A DNA stretch of 64,000 bases, from NCBI GenBank assembly GCA_028751875.1, contig CM054134.1, positions 72,069,606 through 72,133,605 on the forward strand. The letters are read 5' to 3'. The translations under genes were made by a program, and so were the position numbers. This document shows positions 11,138 through 23,971 of the stretch, piece by piece. A model generated the notes under the pieces. That model did not search any database. It saw only the letters and a list, made by a program, of their open reading frames with translations, and was not told the origin of the DNA. Numbering within the stretch: position 1 is the first letter of the stretch; each line of letters opens with the position of its first letter. Source of the stretch: Rapana venosa (taxonomy: Eukaryota; Mollusca; Gastropoda; Neogastropoda; Muricidae).

Positions 11138-11370
11138 GCACGCCTAAGGTGATTTTTCCCCTGGAGTTAACACCAGTGCCGACTCCAAAAGTCCTTTGGA
11201 TGAGACAAGAAACCAAAGTCCAGCGTGCAAACCCACAAAAAACATCTGGCGCACATGTTAAAACGTGTTCCGCCTTTTGGAAGAGGAGATTATTGTGTGC
11301 CGTTGGGAACAGATGACAAAATTTACAAAACCACGTGCATACGGGGACTGGATGCAACAAAAGTACACTG
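11138..11370 (+). mobile_element. SINE-1 fragment (core plus T1, head lost)
   Basis: Contains CCCCTGGAGTTAACACCAG, the AAGTCCTTTGGATGAGAC core and CATACGGGGACTGGATG. The CCCCTGGAGTTAAC segment is specific to H2-headed copies, so this was an H2/T1 copy that lost its head. Confidence 0.85.
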
Positions 11371-12595
11371 ATGATTTAAAAAATAAAAATAAAAACATCT
11401 TCACAACAATTTCTTTTTTTTATATATAACCTCAGTGGAGTGTAAGCTTATAGAAAGAAATTTCAACCAGGAAAAAAAAACCTGAGTACTTGTAATAAGC
11501 AGGCAGACTTGATGTTTTGACAGAAAGGAGATGCTACTCTTGAACCACATATTGTGGAAACTGAAGAAGATAGGCAAAAGGGGTATAGAGATTTTATTCT
11601 ATGTGTGTAGACATTCATTACAATAGCATACCATGCTTCAGTTGATTAAACACAGTCGCAGCATTCATTGTTGAAAGGAATACTATTATTGAAGATTTAC
11701 ACTGCCTAATGAACTGTAATGGTATTGTTTGATTTCATTTTGAAATGTTTTAAGCAGAATTTTGATAATTTTGTTTAGCAATGCATCTGATGTGTCTCCA
11801 GGAATGCTGCATCTTTGCTAAGATGGGTCATAATGCATTGTCTAAACTGGTATTGTGCTGGTAATGTTCTCAGTTGTAAAACTATTATGAGAACTTCTTT
11901 AGGCACAAAATGCCGTGTGAAAAAAGACATCAGCATGTGTGAAATTTTTCCCGTCATTAATTCATAATCACGATGTTTCAAAATTGAATGTCTGTTTATT
12001 ATTTATGTGTGAGTGTGAAAGAATGGAATAGTCTAATTGCTCTTTAGACAACTTCATCTTGAGAAGGGTAGCGCTATGAATTGATAAGAGCAGTGTGAAC
12101 ACATGGTCTGATACCATAAAATGCATCCATTCAGATTTTTTTTTTTTTAATTCTACAAAAATATTTAATGTTTTCTGATGTTATAGTTAAACCATATGAG
12201 AATGTTGGAAATTTGGTAAAGAATGGGAGGTTTATAGCATTGTTGTGGTTTGATAATGGAGACTCAATATGGATAATCGTCTTCAGCAACCATCAGCCCT
12301 GCTTTGCATTTATTTCTTGAGTGTAAGTCAGTGTGTGCAGAATAATCCATTATACTACACAAAATAATGCATACATAACAAACAAGATGCACATACTACA
12401 TAGAGTTAAGTTGATGGTAAAGAATCTTATTGAAATCGGGTTCAGTAAGAGCTCAGTCAGCACATAGCTCGCTCGCTCTCACACTACACACACACACAGC
12501 AGATGCTTGATTAAACACATAACCTGGTGGGCTGGTCAAATCTATTGAAAATGCCTCTGTCTGTGTTATAGTCGTGTGTACAGGTGTGAGGTGGC
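11371..12595. other. Intergenic, nothing recognised
   Basis: AT-rich sequence with short T and A runs and a small (CA)n at 12487-12498. No frame, repeat family or RNA gene that I can support. Confidence 0.5.
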
Positions 12596-13353
12596 ATGTG
12601 CAGTAGCATCATAAGTGCGATTCGCAAGTATCTGTCCACTGATGCAACTTCCAAGCTCGTCACATCTCTCATTCTTTCACGTTTAGACTACTGTAATTCT
12701 CTTCTGGCTGGCCTACCAGCATCATCCATCCACTCTCTTCAACGCATACAAAACTCTGCAGCTCGACTGGTCCTAAGAAAGAAAAGATCCGAACACATCA
12801 CTCCTCTTCTGCGATCTCTTCACTGGCTGCCAGTCTCACAAAGACTGAAGTATAAGATCAATACCCTCTGTTTCAAATGTCTCCACAAATCTGCACCATC
12901 TTATCTTTGTAACTGTCTTCACCTGTACACTCCATCCCGTTCCCTTCGTTCAGCCGCAGATACTTTGTGCTTTCGAACACCCAGATTCAAACAAACCACT
13001 GTTGGCTGTCGATCTTTTTCTGTTTCTGGTCCGTCCACGTGGAATGACCTCCCTCTTTCACTTCACCAAAAACCTTCACTTGATACCTTCAAATCCAGCC
13101 TCAAAACACACTTATTTCCTACCTGACACTTCCCCCCTCATATCCGTCTCTACTTTTCAACAGCATTCTTCATCTCCTAAGTGTGTTCGCGGTGTGTGTG
13201 TGTGTACATGTGCATAAATTTGAAATATGTTCTTTATTATATTTGAGGAAAGTTGCATGCGCGTAAATGATTTGAGTGCAAGCGCTTCGATTTGTTTGTT
13301 TTACAAGATTTGGCGCTATATAAATTCCATATATTATTATTATTATTATTATT
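12596..13353 (+). mobile_element. L2/CR1-like LINE, 5'-truncated 3' end
   Basis: A 176-codon open frame (12596-13126) matches the C-terminal end of LINE reverse transcriptases: [43 protein letters not shown], then [12 protein letters not shown] and a terminal SLKTHLF. After the stop comes a short 3' UTR with GCGCTATATAAATTCCAT and an (ATT)n tail at 13333-13353, typical of L2/CR1-type elements. The frame is intact up to its stop but lacks the catalytic RT core and endonuclease; it is a fossil, not an active copy. Its 3' end recurs at 39258-39358 (+) and 51871-51993 (-). Confidence 0.93.
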
Positions 13354-13389
13354 CCAAAAATGAAGAAAGGAAAGGTGATTCTTGCACAC

Positions 13390-13540
13390 TTGTGACTTTT
13401 CTCCCATAAGTCGTTGTGGAGTGGTTAGAGCACTACACAGAATTTTTCAGGGAGTATGTCATAGGCAAGTTGAACTTGGCAGAAGCACAGTTGTAGGCTT
13501 GGCCAATCACCAGAACTGTACAAGGATAAAGGACCAAAAG
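13390..13540 (+). repeat. Unclassified interspersed repeat, related to 26700-26865
   Basis: Shares TGACTTT-CTCCC, AGTCGTTG-like, GAGCACTACAC and GGCAAGTTGAACTTGGCAGAA motifs, in the same order, with 26700-26865. Only two copies seen; family unknown. Confidence 0.55.
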
Positions 13541-14029
13541 AGGTGTTTTTTTCTTATTAAGATTTTGCTGTCGTCGGTTCTGTTTCAATCTTTTCCTCAA
13601 GCGCACACACAAATTTCAGATGCATGTACATACTTTAAATCCTGAATAGTACCTCCTTAATGCTTTTTCTCCTCATTCTTTATGGAAGACAGATTGTGGG
13701 GGTTAACTTTTACAGCACACATACGTCAAAGTTGTTTAGTCCTAACATTAATTAAACATAGCACATTCAGAGACACTGCATACATGAAAAATTCTACCCA
13801 CGCTAAGCCAGTGTGCCTCTTAGCTCCAGATACTCCTAGCATTTTTTTTTTAACCTGTGTAAATGACCATTTTTATCCATCATTAACACAATCCCAACGT
13901 TAAGGGAAAGAAGCGCTCTTTCCCAGTACACGTGCACCATGCACATTTGTATGCTACCGTAACCCAGTAGTGGGTGATACAGAGTGAAGGGTTAGTAGAT
14001 GGTTGGTTACCCTATAATGGGTTACCTGT
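13541..14029. other. Intergenic, nothing recognised
   Basis: No supported feature. A short degenerate stretch with several GGTTACC-like motifs occurs at about 14005-14030. Confidence 0.45.
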
Positions 14030-14272
14030 AGGGAAAAGGTTGAGGTAGCTGTTTCCAGCTTCAGGGGTGGTGTCTGAACATGACACCTATATGCATGTGC
14101 TGTTGTTGTTTGTTGGGGGAGGGGTAAATTTTGTCATCCATTCCTACCAGCACGAACTGGCCTTCTCTTCCGAAAATTGGAATGGGTTTTTAGTGTTTGC
14201 GCATGATGTTCTGAGTGCATTCACACTCTGGGCCATGGTTTATAGTCTTATCCAAAGGACTCGCATATGTTT
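14030..14272 (-). mobile_element. SINE-1 fragment, minus strand
   Basis: Contains the reverse of the core (TATAGTCTTATCCAAAGGAC) and the start of the T2 tail (GTGTCTGAACATGACACC). The head is missing beyond 14272. Confidence 0.8.
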
Positions 14273-15190
14273 AAAATCTGAATAGTGAAGCTGTGCACCT
14301 GGGTTTGTTGGGGTTTTTTTCATTTTTCGGTCTTATTTTCTACCCCCTGTTTCACTTACAGTATTATGGCTTTGGAATTAAATTTCTCTTCATGGCTTCA
14401 GAATTTGTTTTATAATTATTATTTTAATACCATGACCCATTTGTGCATTGATGTCAGGAGCTTTGTTTCCAGGTATGGAAAAAAGTGAAAGTATACTTTA
14501 CTGATCTGCCTTTTTCAGCAGGATCATGCAGTGTCGGGTTTGGATAGTTCTTTACTTTTTACGTCATTTCAGCTAACTTTGATACTTTTTATTGAGGGAA
14601 TAACTGACCCATCCAGGAGTTATGAATTTGTAGGTTTTAATCTTGAATCAAGGAATATGGAATAGAGAGAGAAAATATGATATGAAAGGGAGAGAGAATG
14701 AGTTTCTGGATGTGCTGTCATTTTTGTAAATTCTTGAAAGTTTTGATATCTTCAGTGTATTTCCAAATCTAGCCTTAAATGTCTTCACATTGTCAAGAAC
14801 TGTTAACCACCCATATTAGAATAATAGAAGTAAAATTAATCCACCTGCCAGTATTTTTTCCCCATCCATTATGGTAGCTGACAGTTCAGTTTCATTTAAA
14901 AACAGACCTCCCCCACATGTTAGTGAAGAAAAAGATGTTTTATACTTTTTTTTTTAAAAATTATTAACACACAAAAAAAGATTTTTTTACAAAATTGATT
15001 TTCTCTCTAGTTTACCATGGATTCATGAAAGGGCCAGCATTAAATCATACAGTAGAATTGCATATCACACATTTCTAAACTTAGCATATAAGTGTCTAGA
15101 TTTTCTTTTTAATGAAAAAAGTGTTGGAGAAGCTTTTTAATGTGGTGCAAATGGGGCTGTAAATTACATTTCTGTGGTATTCCTGCTTTT
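14273..15190. other. Intergenic, nothing recognised
   Basis: AT-rich sequence; no supported feature. Confidence 0.45.
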
Positions 15191-15487
15191 GCTGAGATTC
15201 ACCCATGGTGAGATTTTGCATATGCAACCATTTTTACCCAACATTAAGGTAAACACAATCTGACTGCAGATGGTGTCTAAACATGACACCTGTGTGCATG
15301 TTTATTTCAACTTTGTCATCCGTTCCTACCAGCACGCAATGGCCTACACTACCAAAAGGTGGAACAGGCATTTAATGTGTGCGCAAGATGTTCTGTATGC
15401 ACATGGGGCCTCAGTTTTTTGTGTCATCTAAGGGACTTTTTGGGGACTGGCGTCAGTACTGATGTTAAGTCCAGGGGAAAATTCCTG
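15191..15487 (-). mobile_element. SINE-1 copy, H2-type body with T2 tail, head truncated
   Basis: On the minus strand it runs from the H2-specific CCCCTGGACTTAACATCAG segment (15465-15485) through the core to the T2 tail (CTCACCATGGGTGAATC at 15191). Confidence 0.82.
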
Positions 15488-16749
15488 CAAATGGTACTTT
15501 ATATAAAGTTTTTGCTTCATAGTATGGGAAAAATCACAGCAGTGTAATGCGTGTGTGTGTCTGTGCAACACATCTTTGATAACAACCCACATTTGGATAT
15601 ACATTTAATTCGGTTTTGTATAGATGTGGTTTACTAACCTTCTGAATAGTGCTGTAAATGCTTGTTGTTTTATGTTGTCATAGACAGCATAGTGCTGTGG
15701 AGTGAACGTGTGATCTCATCATCCTTCATTTTCCAACGTGGCTTGCATGTGTTTCCCCTGTCCTGATGGATGGGTGATGAAACTCACACTGCTTGCCACA
15801 GTTTCCTCGGTGTTCATCATCTTAGTTAACATTATTCCAGGCAGATAAGGGGTTATATATGTTCATGCATGAATGTGGCAGCTTAACTTTGAAACTGGTA
15901 AGTCTTCTATCTTCCAAACCATTCATATCCATTGTATGATACACATTTGTGAGACCTTCATCTTGTTTGATTGTAAAATGGCTGTATGTTTGTAATGTAA
16001 AGAAGCAACGGCATGTTTGCAGTGTGAAAACCTACTTCTGTGTGTAAATGCAATTCTGAAACCTTTTCATCCATCTGTGCAATACTGTACATAGTAACAT
16101 TGACATGTAATGAAAAATAAACTGGTTCACGGGCTGAAGAGCTCTTTGGCTGTTCCATGATCATGGGGTTTCTAATCTGGTTTACAAGCATTTTATGGTA
16201 TTTTTTTATGGTGGTTTGAATGCCTTGAGGTAGAAGACAGAATGTTAGATTTGAATCTGGTGTGTTTTGTGCTTGTGGCAAGGGTATTTTAGTTGTGTTG
16301 GCTTTTTTTTTACGGAAGTATTCGGTGATGATGGTCACAGTTCTGTGGGGGCTGTTTTGTGGGTTAGCTTTTTTTTGTGTGGGGTTTTATTTTGAGAGAA
16401 ACTTACACATTTGATTTACAGTCAGCATGGACATTTGGAGGAAATTGTAAGATCATAATTATTGCATAGTTTCCAGTCTTTCTGTGTTCGCTTTTCTCCC
16501 CCTTTCTCTTTTTATCTCTATCCCCTCTTCTCTCTCTTGACTTAACTAACCAAGCAGTTAAACATCTGCCAGCAGTAACCCTGAAATGCCATTCATGGTC
16601 AGTAGAGCTATGAACATCATGATTAGACCTACCAGTATGGATAGAATGAATTTGTATGTAAGTACTTATTTATCCAAGTGATATTTCATGCTGTATCTGT
16701 TTATTGTTCATGCATAACAAAAACTTAATAAATTATCTCCATATGCATC
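15488..16749. other. Intergenic, nothing recognised
   Basis: No coding exon or repeat family recognised. AATAAA-like motifs at about 16117 and 16726 could be transcript ends but nothing links them to LIN54. Confidence 0.4.
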
Positions 16750-17178
16750 AGACCTGTTCTGTATGGTTTGGAGACGTGGGTTTTCACAAAAACCGTCAAA
16801 CTTTTGTTGAAGAGCTGTGAAGGCCGAATGCTACGCTACATGACAAAGATCAAATGGGAAGACAGGATCACAAATGAAGAACTATGGAGAATGTACAGGG
16901 TTGATGATCTGAAGTCTGTAGCTAGTACCAATAGACTGCGCTGGTTTGGGCACGTTCAACAGAAAGCAGACCACCACATCATGAAAAGAGCAATGAACTT
17001 CGTGGTGGATGGGGGAGACCAAAGGGAAGACCTAGCAAAACCTGGGCTGCCTGTATTGCAGATGATCTTAGAGAGGGGGGCATAGATAGGGAGGAAGCTC
17101 AAGGCGGAGAGAGATGGAGAGGGCTCATCAGTGTCAAGCCTCCCCTGGTGGAGGGAAAGTCTTTCATTTGCAGGTAAT
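16750..17178 (+). mobile_element. LINE reverse-transcriptase C-terminal fragment
   Basis: Reading frames encode PVLYGLETWVFTKTV, RMLRYMTKIKWEDRITNEEL, RLRWFGHVQQKADHHIMKRA and, after a one-base frameshift near 17015, GRPSKTWAACIADDLREGGI and ERWRGLISV. This order is the familiar C-terminal end of non-LTR retrotransposon RT proteins. Frameshifted, therefore a pseudogene. Confidence 0.9.
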
Positions 17179-18805
17179 ATAAAATCACAGGTTGACTCAG
17201 ATGAAACCCCAGAATGCTGTCCCTTGTTCCAGAAAGTGCTACGGAAGTGAGAGTCACATCTAAACTGAATGGAAAGAGAGATAATCAAAGTTAGTTCAGT
17301 TATCAAGCATTAAATTAATAACAGAACCAGTAGATTCAGTCCATTTGCACCATCTGCCTTGGTGCTGTGATTGTACCAGGGAATTAGGATGATCCTCGTT
17401 AGAGCCTTTGGGAAAGGAGGGCAGGGGGAACGATGTTGCTCGTGGGAATTTGGGAAGTTCCAATTGGCCCTTTTACTGGGGAGACCAGCACCATTAAGTC
17501 ACTTTTTATGAATATGTGTGCATATGTATGTTTGCATGCCTGCAAATGTTCCTGCATGAGTGTGTGGCAAGGAAATGTCTGTGCGTATTTGCTTGTGGGT
17601 GTGTGTTTGAGTGAATGTTTGGGGGGTTTTTAATGAAAATTAAAAAAATAAGGTGTGTATATTTTTTGCATTTATACATATACAAATTTTCAGTGACACA
17701 ATGAAATTAACTTTTTTAAAGTTAGATGGGAAAGAAAAGATACTAAGATGAATTCAAAATGTAAAAGAAAATCAAAATAAGATTTGAAACAACATAGCAT
17801 CAATCAATTTTGCGGGGGTGGGGGTTGATGAAGAAGTGGGAAAAAATGAAGAGAAAGACCTATATGTATACACATACAGACATATATACCCCCCACCCCT
17901 CTCTCTCTCTCTCACGCCCAACAAACATTGTGGCCCAAGGCCAATGCACATTAAATCAGTACAGAGCTCATGTTTTAGTTACAGCATATTCCCAGATTAC
18001 GGTTCACAAGAGGGGAGGGGTACTTGAGTGTAGTTGGTTTTATATTGGTGAGCACTTAGCAGCACTTTGCTTGTGTTTATTTTTTTTCTTTTCTTTTTTA
18101 AAGGAAGTGGATGACAAGGCTGTGAGATATTTTTTCCCCCTTTCGTAGATACTTATGTTTTCTGAAAGACATATTTTCATGCCTTTTTATAAAACAGATT
18201 TTTAGACACATATCTGTAACCTATCGTAGCAGATTTTTACTTTTTTTGTAATAGAATGGTTTCAACTGGCAGTATATGGGTGAGAAGAATGGACATATTC
18301 TGGGAATTGCAGTTGCCACAATTTGAGTGTAACCACCCACAAAATTAGAGATACTGAACGGTTCCAGTGGGTTTAGCTAATAGGATCCCCGTGGCCAGGA
18401 GGGTTTGTGCTGGACATTTCACTTCCCACCATTTTTCTTTTCTTTTCTTTTTTTCTTTTTCTTTCCTATTCTTTCACCAATTTTTTCTTACTTTTTATCC
18501 TTTCATAATCATGTATTTTGCCTTTAAAAAAATTCTTAAATCTGATAATTGTGCACTTCGGTAGTGGTGGGGTAGTGTGTGTGTGGTGTGCATGTTTTAA
18601 ACCCATGATATGTGAATCAACTATGTGAATGTGATGGCTGAGTTCTGGTTTGTTTGGGGTTTTATATATAGATATATAAAAGCATTATTCATCATACTGT
18701 TATTCTGTAGGTTTTCTTCTCTCCATGATGCAAAATACAATGTAAGCCCACACCAAGGGAACAACCTTGTTTATATTTCTAGCATTTATATAATCATAGT
18801 TCTAG
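17179..18805. other. Intergenic, nothing recognised
   Basis: A T/C-rich tract at 18425-18480 and a short CT run at 17898-17912. No supported gene or repeat family. Confidence 0.45.
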
Positions 18806-19165
18806 CAGATTTGCATGAAACTCGGGCAGTTCTCCCCAGGAGAAAACATCATCACACTGCAGTGCTATTTTCTTTCTTTTGTTTTTACCTTCAGTTGTCT
18901 TGACCACTTCTTTGTTTATTTGTCTTTGAAAATGGCTGTTTTCAATATAATTCAGCCAGGGTAACTCTCTTTCTGCCATGGTTCTATACATGTGCTAAAT
19001 CAAATGTATGCAGCACAGTGGATCTGTGTTTAGTGGTCTCATCTGAAAGACTAGCACCCAAACCATCATTTGTGTATACGCAGGTGAAAGTTTGAGAGCT
19101 GAGAATGAATTGAACCTATGATGTCTTTGTTTTTAAGAGGGTGCATTGACCATTGGTCTACCAGC
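18806..19165 (-). mobile_element. SINE-2 copy, degraded, minus strand
   Basis: Collinear with the complete copy at 37691-38080: GCAGATTTGCATGAAACTCGG, TCTCCCCAGGAGA, then GCCAGGGTAACTCTC, GGTCTCATCTGAAAGACTAG and a degenerate tRNA-like head at the right end. Confidence 0.72.
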
Positions 19166-22100
19166 AGTGTAACATTTATACATGTGATTTTAACTTTCAG
19201 CTATCCATTTTTCTTTTCTTTTTTTCTTTTTCTTAACCCCCTCCTTCCTAATCTTAATGAGGCCTTGCCCTGTCAGGCTTTCAGCCAAAATTGTAAGAAA
19301 AATAATTATGAAACCACAATAAATAGATTAACAATCACAAAGGAATGTAATGAAACTTGGTGATGTGTTACTTGCAAAAACACAATGGTTTTCAGCTTGG
19401 AAACACTTTGTACGCAATGAATAAAGAAGGATAAGCTGACAGTGGATCAGACACAGAGAGAACTCCGTTCATGACCGCACAAAATAAAGATGAAAAAGAA
19501 TGTAGTCAGTCTTCAGCGCATGAGATGAACGTTTCATTTACAGCACTAGTAACCATTCACCAAGCCTCTGACATGGAATGAAAGTACATGTACACCTGTT
19601 TAAGTGTGGTTTTGTGAATGACTTGCATAAATTTAAGTGTATGGTTTTGTTAACGAACTCTGAGAAATAGCGGCTGATGTCATTTGTATATCTGTTTACA
19701 TGAGAGACATGAGTTTTGTACTTTAATAATAAAATCTGGCAAATTTGATATCTATGGCACAGATATTCCTGGCTGTATTGTAATAGAATGGTCATATGAT
19801 AGTGACAAAATCATGATTAAACAATAACTTATTAACAGTTTGTTGTAATGTAATCGTTTTGTATGTCAAAATATTGGAACTTGCACGCCACCAATCGGTA
19901 ATCGGACATTTTGCCATCAATTTTTTTTTTTTTTAAGTTTCCTTTCCCACTGTTGTGACAAACAATTCAAACCTATCATTCAAAAGAGGCATTTATCACA
20001 GAAAAGAGGTGGATTTGAAAACAAATTACCATGTTTCAGCTCAGCATTCTTTATAAGTTCAAACAATGATGGGCACAACCAACCTGAAAAATTTAATCTA
20101 CTGAAGAGTGCTTTCGTACATACAGCACATAGAGGACTCCTGAGAGAGTTTAAGGAAAAAGAAGAAATCTGTGTCATTAAGTGCGGGGACCAATTTGTGC
20201 CTTGGCCCACCAAGCTGTAGATCTGCAGGTGAAACCAATGGATGCGCCTGATTTGTGAAGGTGGACTACAAGTAAAGAATTCTACCTGTGCAAAGCATAG
20301 ATTTGCTGATAACAGTTGGGTGGAGTAAGACAGACATTGGGCTATGCTCTTGTCATAGGTTTCCATCTGTTCAGGCTCCAAAATTCTTGGGGGTGGGGGA
20401 ATGTAAATGACACAAAGACCATACTCAGAAGTCTTTATCAGTTGTGTCACAAATGTGGGAGTGCTGGTTGTTTGGGAGGTTTTTTTTCTTCATGTCTGTT
20501 ATCTTAATCATGTTTGTTTCAGCCTCAATCTAGAACTCATTACTATTTTTTGTTTTTCCACTCCAGTGATTGTAATTCTTATAAATATGGTTTGAATGAA
20601 TGAATTAGAACTGGTCGCTGTTTGTTTTGTAATTGTTTTTTCCAGTGACTTTAAATGTTTTAATGTGATGTTCCATCTGTCACCTACTGTTGCTTTTCAT
20701 TTTCAGTTGTGATACATAAACAGATTTCAGTTGACTTAAAAGTTTTGATATACCCTAGGCCTGTTTTGTTATTGTGTATCTTGATTATTTGCATTACTGC
20801 CTAAAAGGAGAATGCTTAATTTATGCAAATATGCAGTCATAATAATCACCCAGTAATCATCCACTTTATAAGTGCTTTGGGTGTACATGTGTCATGTGGA
20901 CATAATACATCATAATTATGCGATGCTTTCATCATAAACATAGTTATTTTAGTGCTGCACTAAGGAAAAGTATTAATTAATCCAGCAGTGTCTGAAGACT
21001 AGACATGAACATGTGCTGACAGTGAAAAACTTTCCAAATTGTAATGATTTATTAAACGTAACATTTTGATTTCCATACACAAGACATTTGATTTTTATAC
21101 ACTAGACATTTGATTTTCATGCACAGGAGGTTGAAGTCATTTTTGGTTCTTGAATGCAATAGGTAGCTTAGACCACCGCAACCCCAGTACAGCTTACATG
21201 CATGTATGCATTCATTTATGTATGTTGTGCACTTGCAAGTTGCATGCAAGCATACATTCACATGTTAGCATGCATGAACTTGTACTTCTGTTTTTGTCAC
21301 TTTGCAAACACAACCCCTTAGTTCTCAGTGCCATCAAGTTACAGATGTCGGAGAACGACAGATAAATAATGGACACAGCTTAACTTCATTTTCTCCTATC
21401 TCAGGCCAGTTTCGTTCTACATTTATATATGCATTGTAATGATTAACTGTTTGTCTGGTTTTATTATTATTATCATTTTAGTCCAGTTTGTGAGGTTTCA
21501 TAGAGATCTGTGGACATTCAGAGTGACTGTCATAAACAACCACATCTATGCAGACGTTTCATAGCTTTCCAAGAACTGTCAGACGTATAAACTGTTCGAT
21601 ACTTAGAAAGATAGAGTTTCGTCAGTGAGCACTTGAACTATCCAACTCCAATGTAGTCATTTTTTAATTCTCTTTTGTTGAACATTTTATTTTGCGTGGG
21701 TTTTTTGTTTTTTTAGTTTTGTTTGGTGCTAAAGGAGAAGAAAAAAAGCCTCAGAATTATAGAAGCAAAGCACTGGTCTTCATTTAGGTTATTACTCAAA
21801 ACTCTAGAATCAAAGCGTTAGCTTTCACATAGATTAACACAACCTGCATGTTTGTTGTCCCTGTGCTTGTGGCATCTTTTTTCTTCCTTTTTTTTTAAAG
21901 GGATGTCATAGAATACAATGCACCTAAGGTACAGTATCATCTCATGAAGATGTAGGCTGTTTGGAATATAATGCACCATAGGATAACATAATCATCTTAT
22001 CATCGCTTGCCTGTACATGTAAAGCACACGGCATCAATTTACCTGTTGTCCTGTTTGGCTTTACGCAATGTGTACCACTGTATGTCGCTGTGATGGAGTG

Positions 22101-22358
22101 GGGCAATTCAACTATCATGTGTACAATATTCCAAATGAACCAACTGCTTGCACTTGTTCTAATTTATACATGTCACTCATGTTCATAATTATGCTCAACT
22201 TGCATTGGCAGTTCTGTCAGCACATGCTGTTGTTTTCATCTGGGGGGGGAGGAAGATGGAGGGGGTGGGGGAAGAAGTCGCAAAAATGTTTTTTGAAATA
22301 AATTTAATGAGCCTTTTAAAATTGACCTGTGGATTTGAATGCTTGCATCATGCTGTCT

Positions 22359-22360
<2 letters not shown>
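19166..22360. other. Intergenic, nothing recognised
   Basis: AT-rich. A 156-codon minus-strand open frame at 19980-20450 has no recognisable family features and is not called as a gene. Short (CATT/TGCATG)-rich stretches near 21190-21270. Confidence 0.45.

Positions 22361-22363
<3 letters not shown>

Positions 22364-22430
<67 letters not shown>
22364..22430. repeat. (CT)n microsatellite followed by poly-G
   Basis: About 33 CT units, followed by about 13 G within 22434-22449. Confidence 0.97.
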
Positions 22431-22434
<4 letters not shown>

Positions 22435-22488
22435 GGGGGGGGGGGGGGCAGCGATCACATGATGTGGAGAAGACATACCGAAATCGCT

Positions 22489-23640
22489 CTAGTATTTTTG
22501 TGAATTAGTAGCTAGGTTTAAGTGGCACTGCAATTCAGGGTAGACTTGCTCTGCAGGTACTTGGAGCCTCTTAACTACTACCCGTGCAAAAACTTTCCCA
22601 GTGATGCTTAGGAAGGATATGCCAGAGGCAGGAGAGTCCAGGGTTTTGCCGAGTTCATCTATGCTTGGTTCTTTATAAAGCTCTCCCAGTTCTGGTAAAC
22701 ACTCTCTATGGCATTCAGGGCATCTTCTGTGACTACATTTTCCCTTTGCATTTAGCTCAGTGTAGTGTTCTACCCAGCGCTCCATCTGTTGTTCTCTGTC
22801 TTGAATCACCTCCCCTTTACTGATTTCAAAGGTGCAGTTTTCTTTTTGTGTTGGGCCCAATGCCTGCTTGATGCCATCATACATCGCCTTGATGTATCAA
22901 TGACAATGACAAATTCTTTTATTTCGAGGATAATGAATAAGCACCCATGTGCTTTTTACATCTAGTCCCCGCCCCTAGGGATATACAAGAGAGAGAGAGA
23001 GAGAATGTGTGTTGGGGTGGAATTGAACCTAAGACTTTTCGTGTTTTTTGTCCACCTGCTGGACTATCATGTTGCCTGTGTCAGCTGCGATCTGAATGTG
23101 GGAGCAGAGCTGAAGCCAAGAGTCATCGGTGCATTGCTTGGTGACTGCTGGGCTTTGCTGCTAGCAGCACAGAGAACCTGGAGGTTCTGCTCGCTGGGAT
23201 TGGTTTTGTATGCTGTCAGGGCGTTTCTCTTGGCCTCGATGACTGGTGTCCTTTCTTTTGAATGGGCTCCGAACCAATCAGCTGACTTACAGGTCTTTTT
23301 GCCAAAGGTGGACATGGTGGCGTTGTAGACAGCGTCTCTGAAGTGTTCCCATCATTCTTGGGCATTCTCAGTGGGTGGGTCAGGGAGAGAATCCTCCAAT
23401 ACACGCACATACTCCTCCACTTGTTCTTGATGGCGTGTTTTGCTGGTGTTGATGCCAGGTCTGCCCTCCTTTCTCGTGTGGTGCAGTCGTCTCTTCGCTC
23501 GGAGCTTCATACTGCTGCACACCAAAGCAAAGAATGGTCAGTGTCACAATCCGCGCTTTGCTAGCTTCGAGTGATCTTGATGCTGGAAAGGGTGACACGT
23601 CTGGAGGGGATCAGGTCGAGCTGATGCCTATGTTTGGATT
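22489..23640 (-). mobile_element. RTE-like LINE fragment (endonuclease-RT linker), interrupted by a SINE
   Basis: On the minus strand, collinear fragments run from about 23600 down: GRPGINTSKTRHQEQVEEY, then TMSTFGKKTCKSADWF, IEAKRNALTAYK, then MYDGIKQALGPTQKENC, EQQMERWVEHYTELNAKG, CLPELGELYKEPSIDEL and ISFLSITGKVFARVVVKRLQ. These are the conserved segments between endonuclease and RT in RTE-type elements. Frameshifts, an internal deletion before the RT segment and a 173-bp insertion at 22896-23068 make it a pseudogene. Confidence 0.9.
22896..23068 (-). mobile_element. SINE-1-type insertion nested inside the LINE fragment
   Basis: The inserted block starts with the reverse of the SINE T1 end (tttatttcgaggataatgaa, CATGTGC, CAGTCCCC-like), contains a GA run, and ends with a tRNA-head-like GGAATTGAACC segment. 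The LINE reading resumes on both sides, and the motif ATGT is duplicated at the junctions (22892-22895, 23069-23072). Confidence 0.7.
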
Positions 23641-23747
23641 GTGTTTCCAGGAGACATGATGCTGAGGCAGTGCAGTGTAGTGTGCAGTGCAGTGTATTTT
23701 AGCGTAGCGTAGTGTAGTGCAATGCATGCTGCTTTCAGTCACATGAT

Positions 23748-23971
23748 TTTTATGCATGAAGTTCGAGTCGCTCTCCCGGGGGAGCATGCGTCGCCACAAG
23801 ACTAGCACCACCTTTCCGTTTTACTTTCTCATCTGCATATCTGTATGTTTCCCCATAAGAGAGGTTGGTTTCTACATAATCTTGCCCAGATCAACTCTTG
23901 TCGTGGGTTCTTTTACGTGCAATGTACATTCCACACGGGACCTCAGCTTATCGTCTTACCCGAAAGAATGG
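23748..23971 (-). mobile_element. SINE-2 copy, head truncated
   Basis: Contains GCATGAAGTTCGAGTCGCTC, CGTCGCCACAAGACTAG, GGGTTCTTTTACGTGCA and ACACGGGACCTCAGCTTATC in the same order as the full copy at 37691-38080. It stops before the tRNA-like head, where a TA/GA microsatellite (23972-24050) follows. Confidence 0.85.

Noticed and set aside
12596..13126. Host protein-coding gene of 176 residues
   Set aside because: The sequence is the C-terminal end of a LINE reverse transcriptase, followed by a LINE 3' UTR and (ATT)n tail.
10000..17000. LIN54 polyadenylation site
   Set aside because: Several AATAAA motifs exist (for example near 11378, 16117, 16726), but some lie in SINE tails and none is close to the stop with a clear downstream element; I could not choose one.
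19980..20450. 156-codon minus-strand open frame
   Set aside because: Not low-complexity, but no recognisable motif, no splice context and no second exon; likely chance in an AT-rich region. A protein search would settle it.
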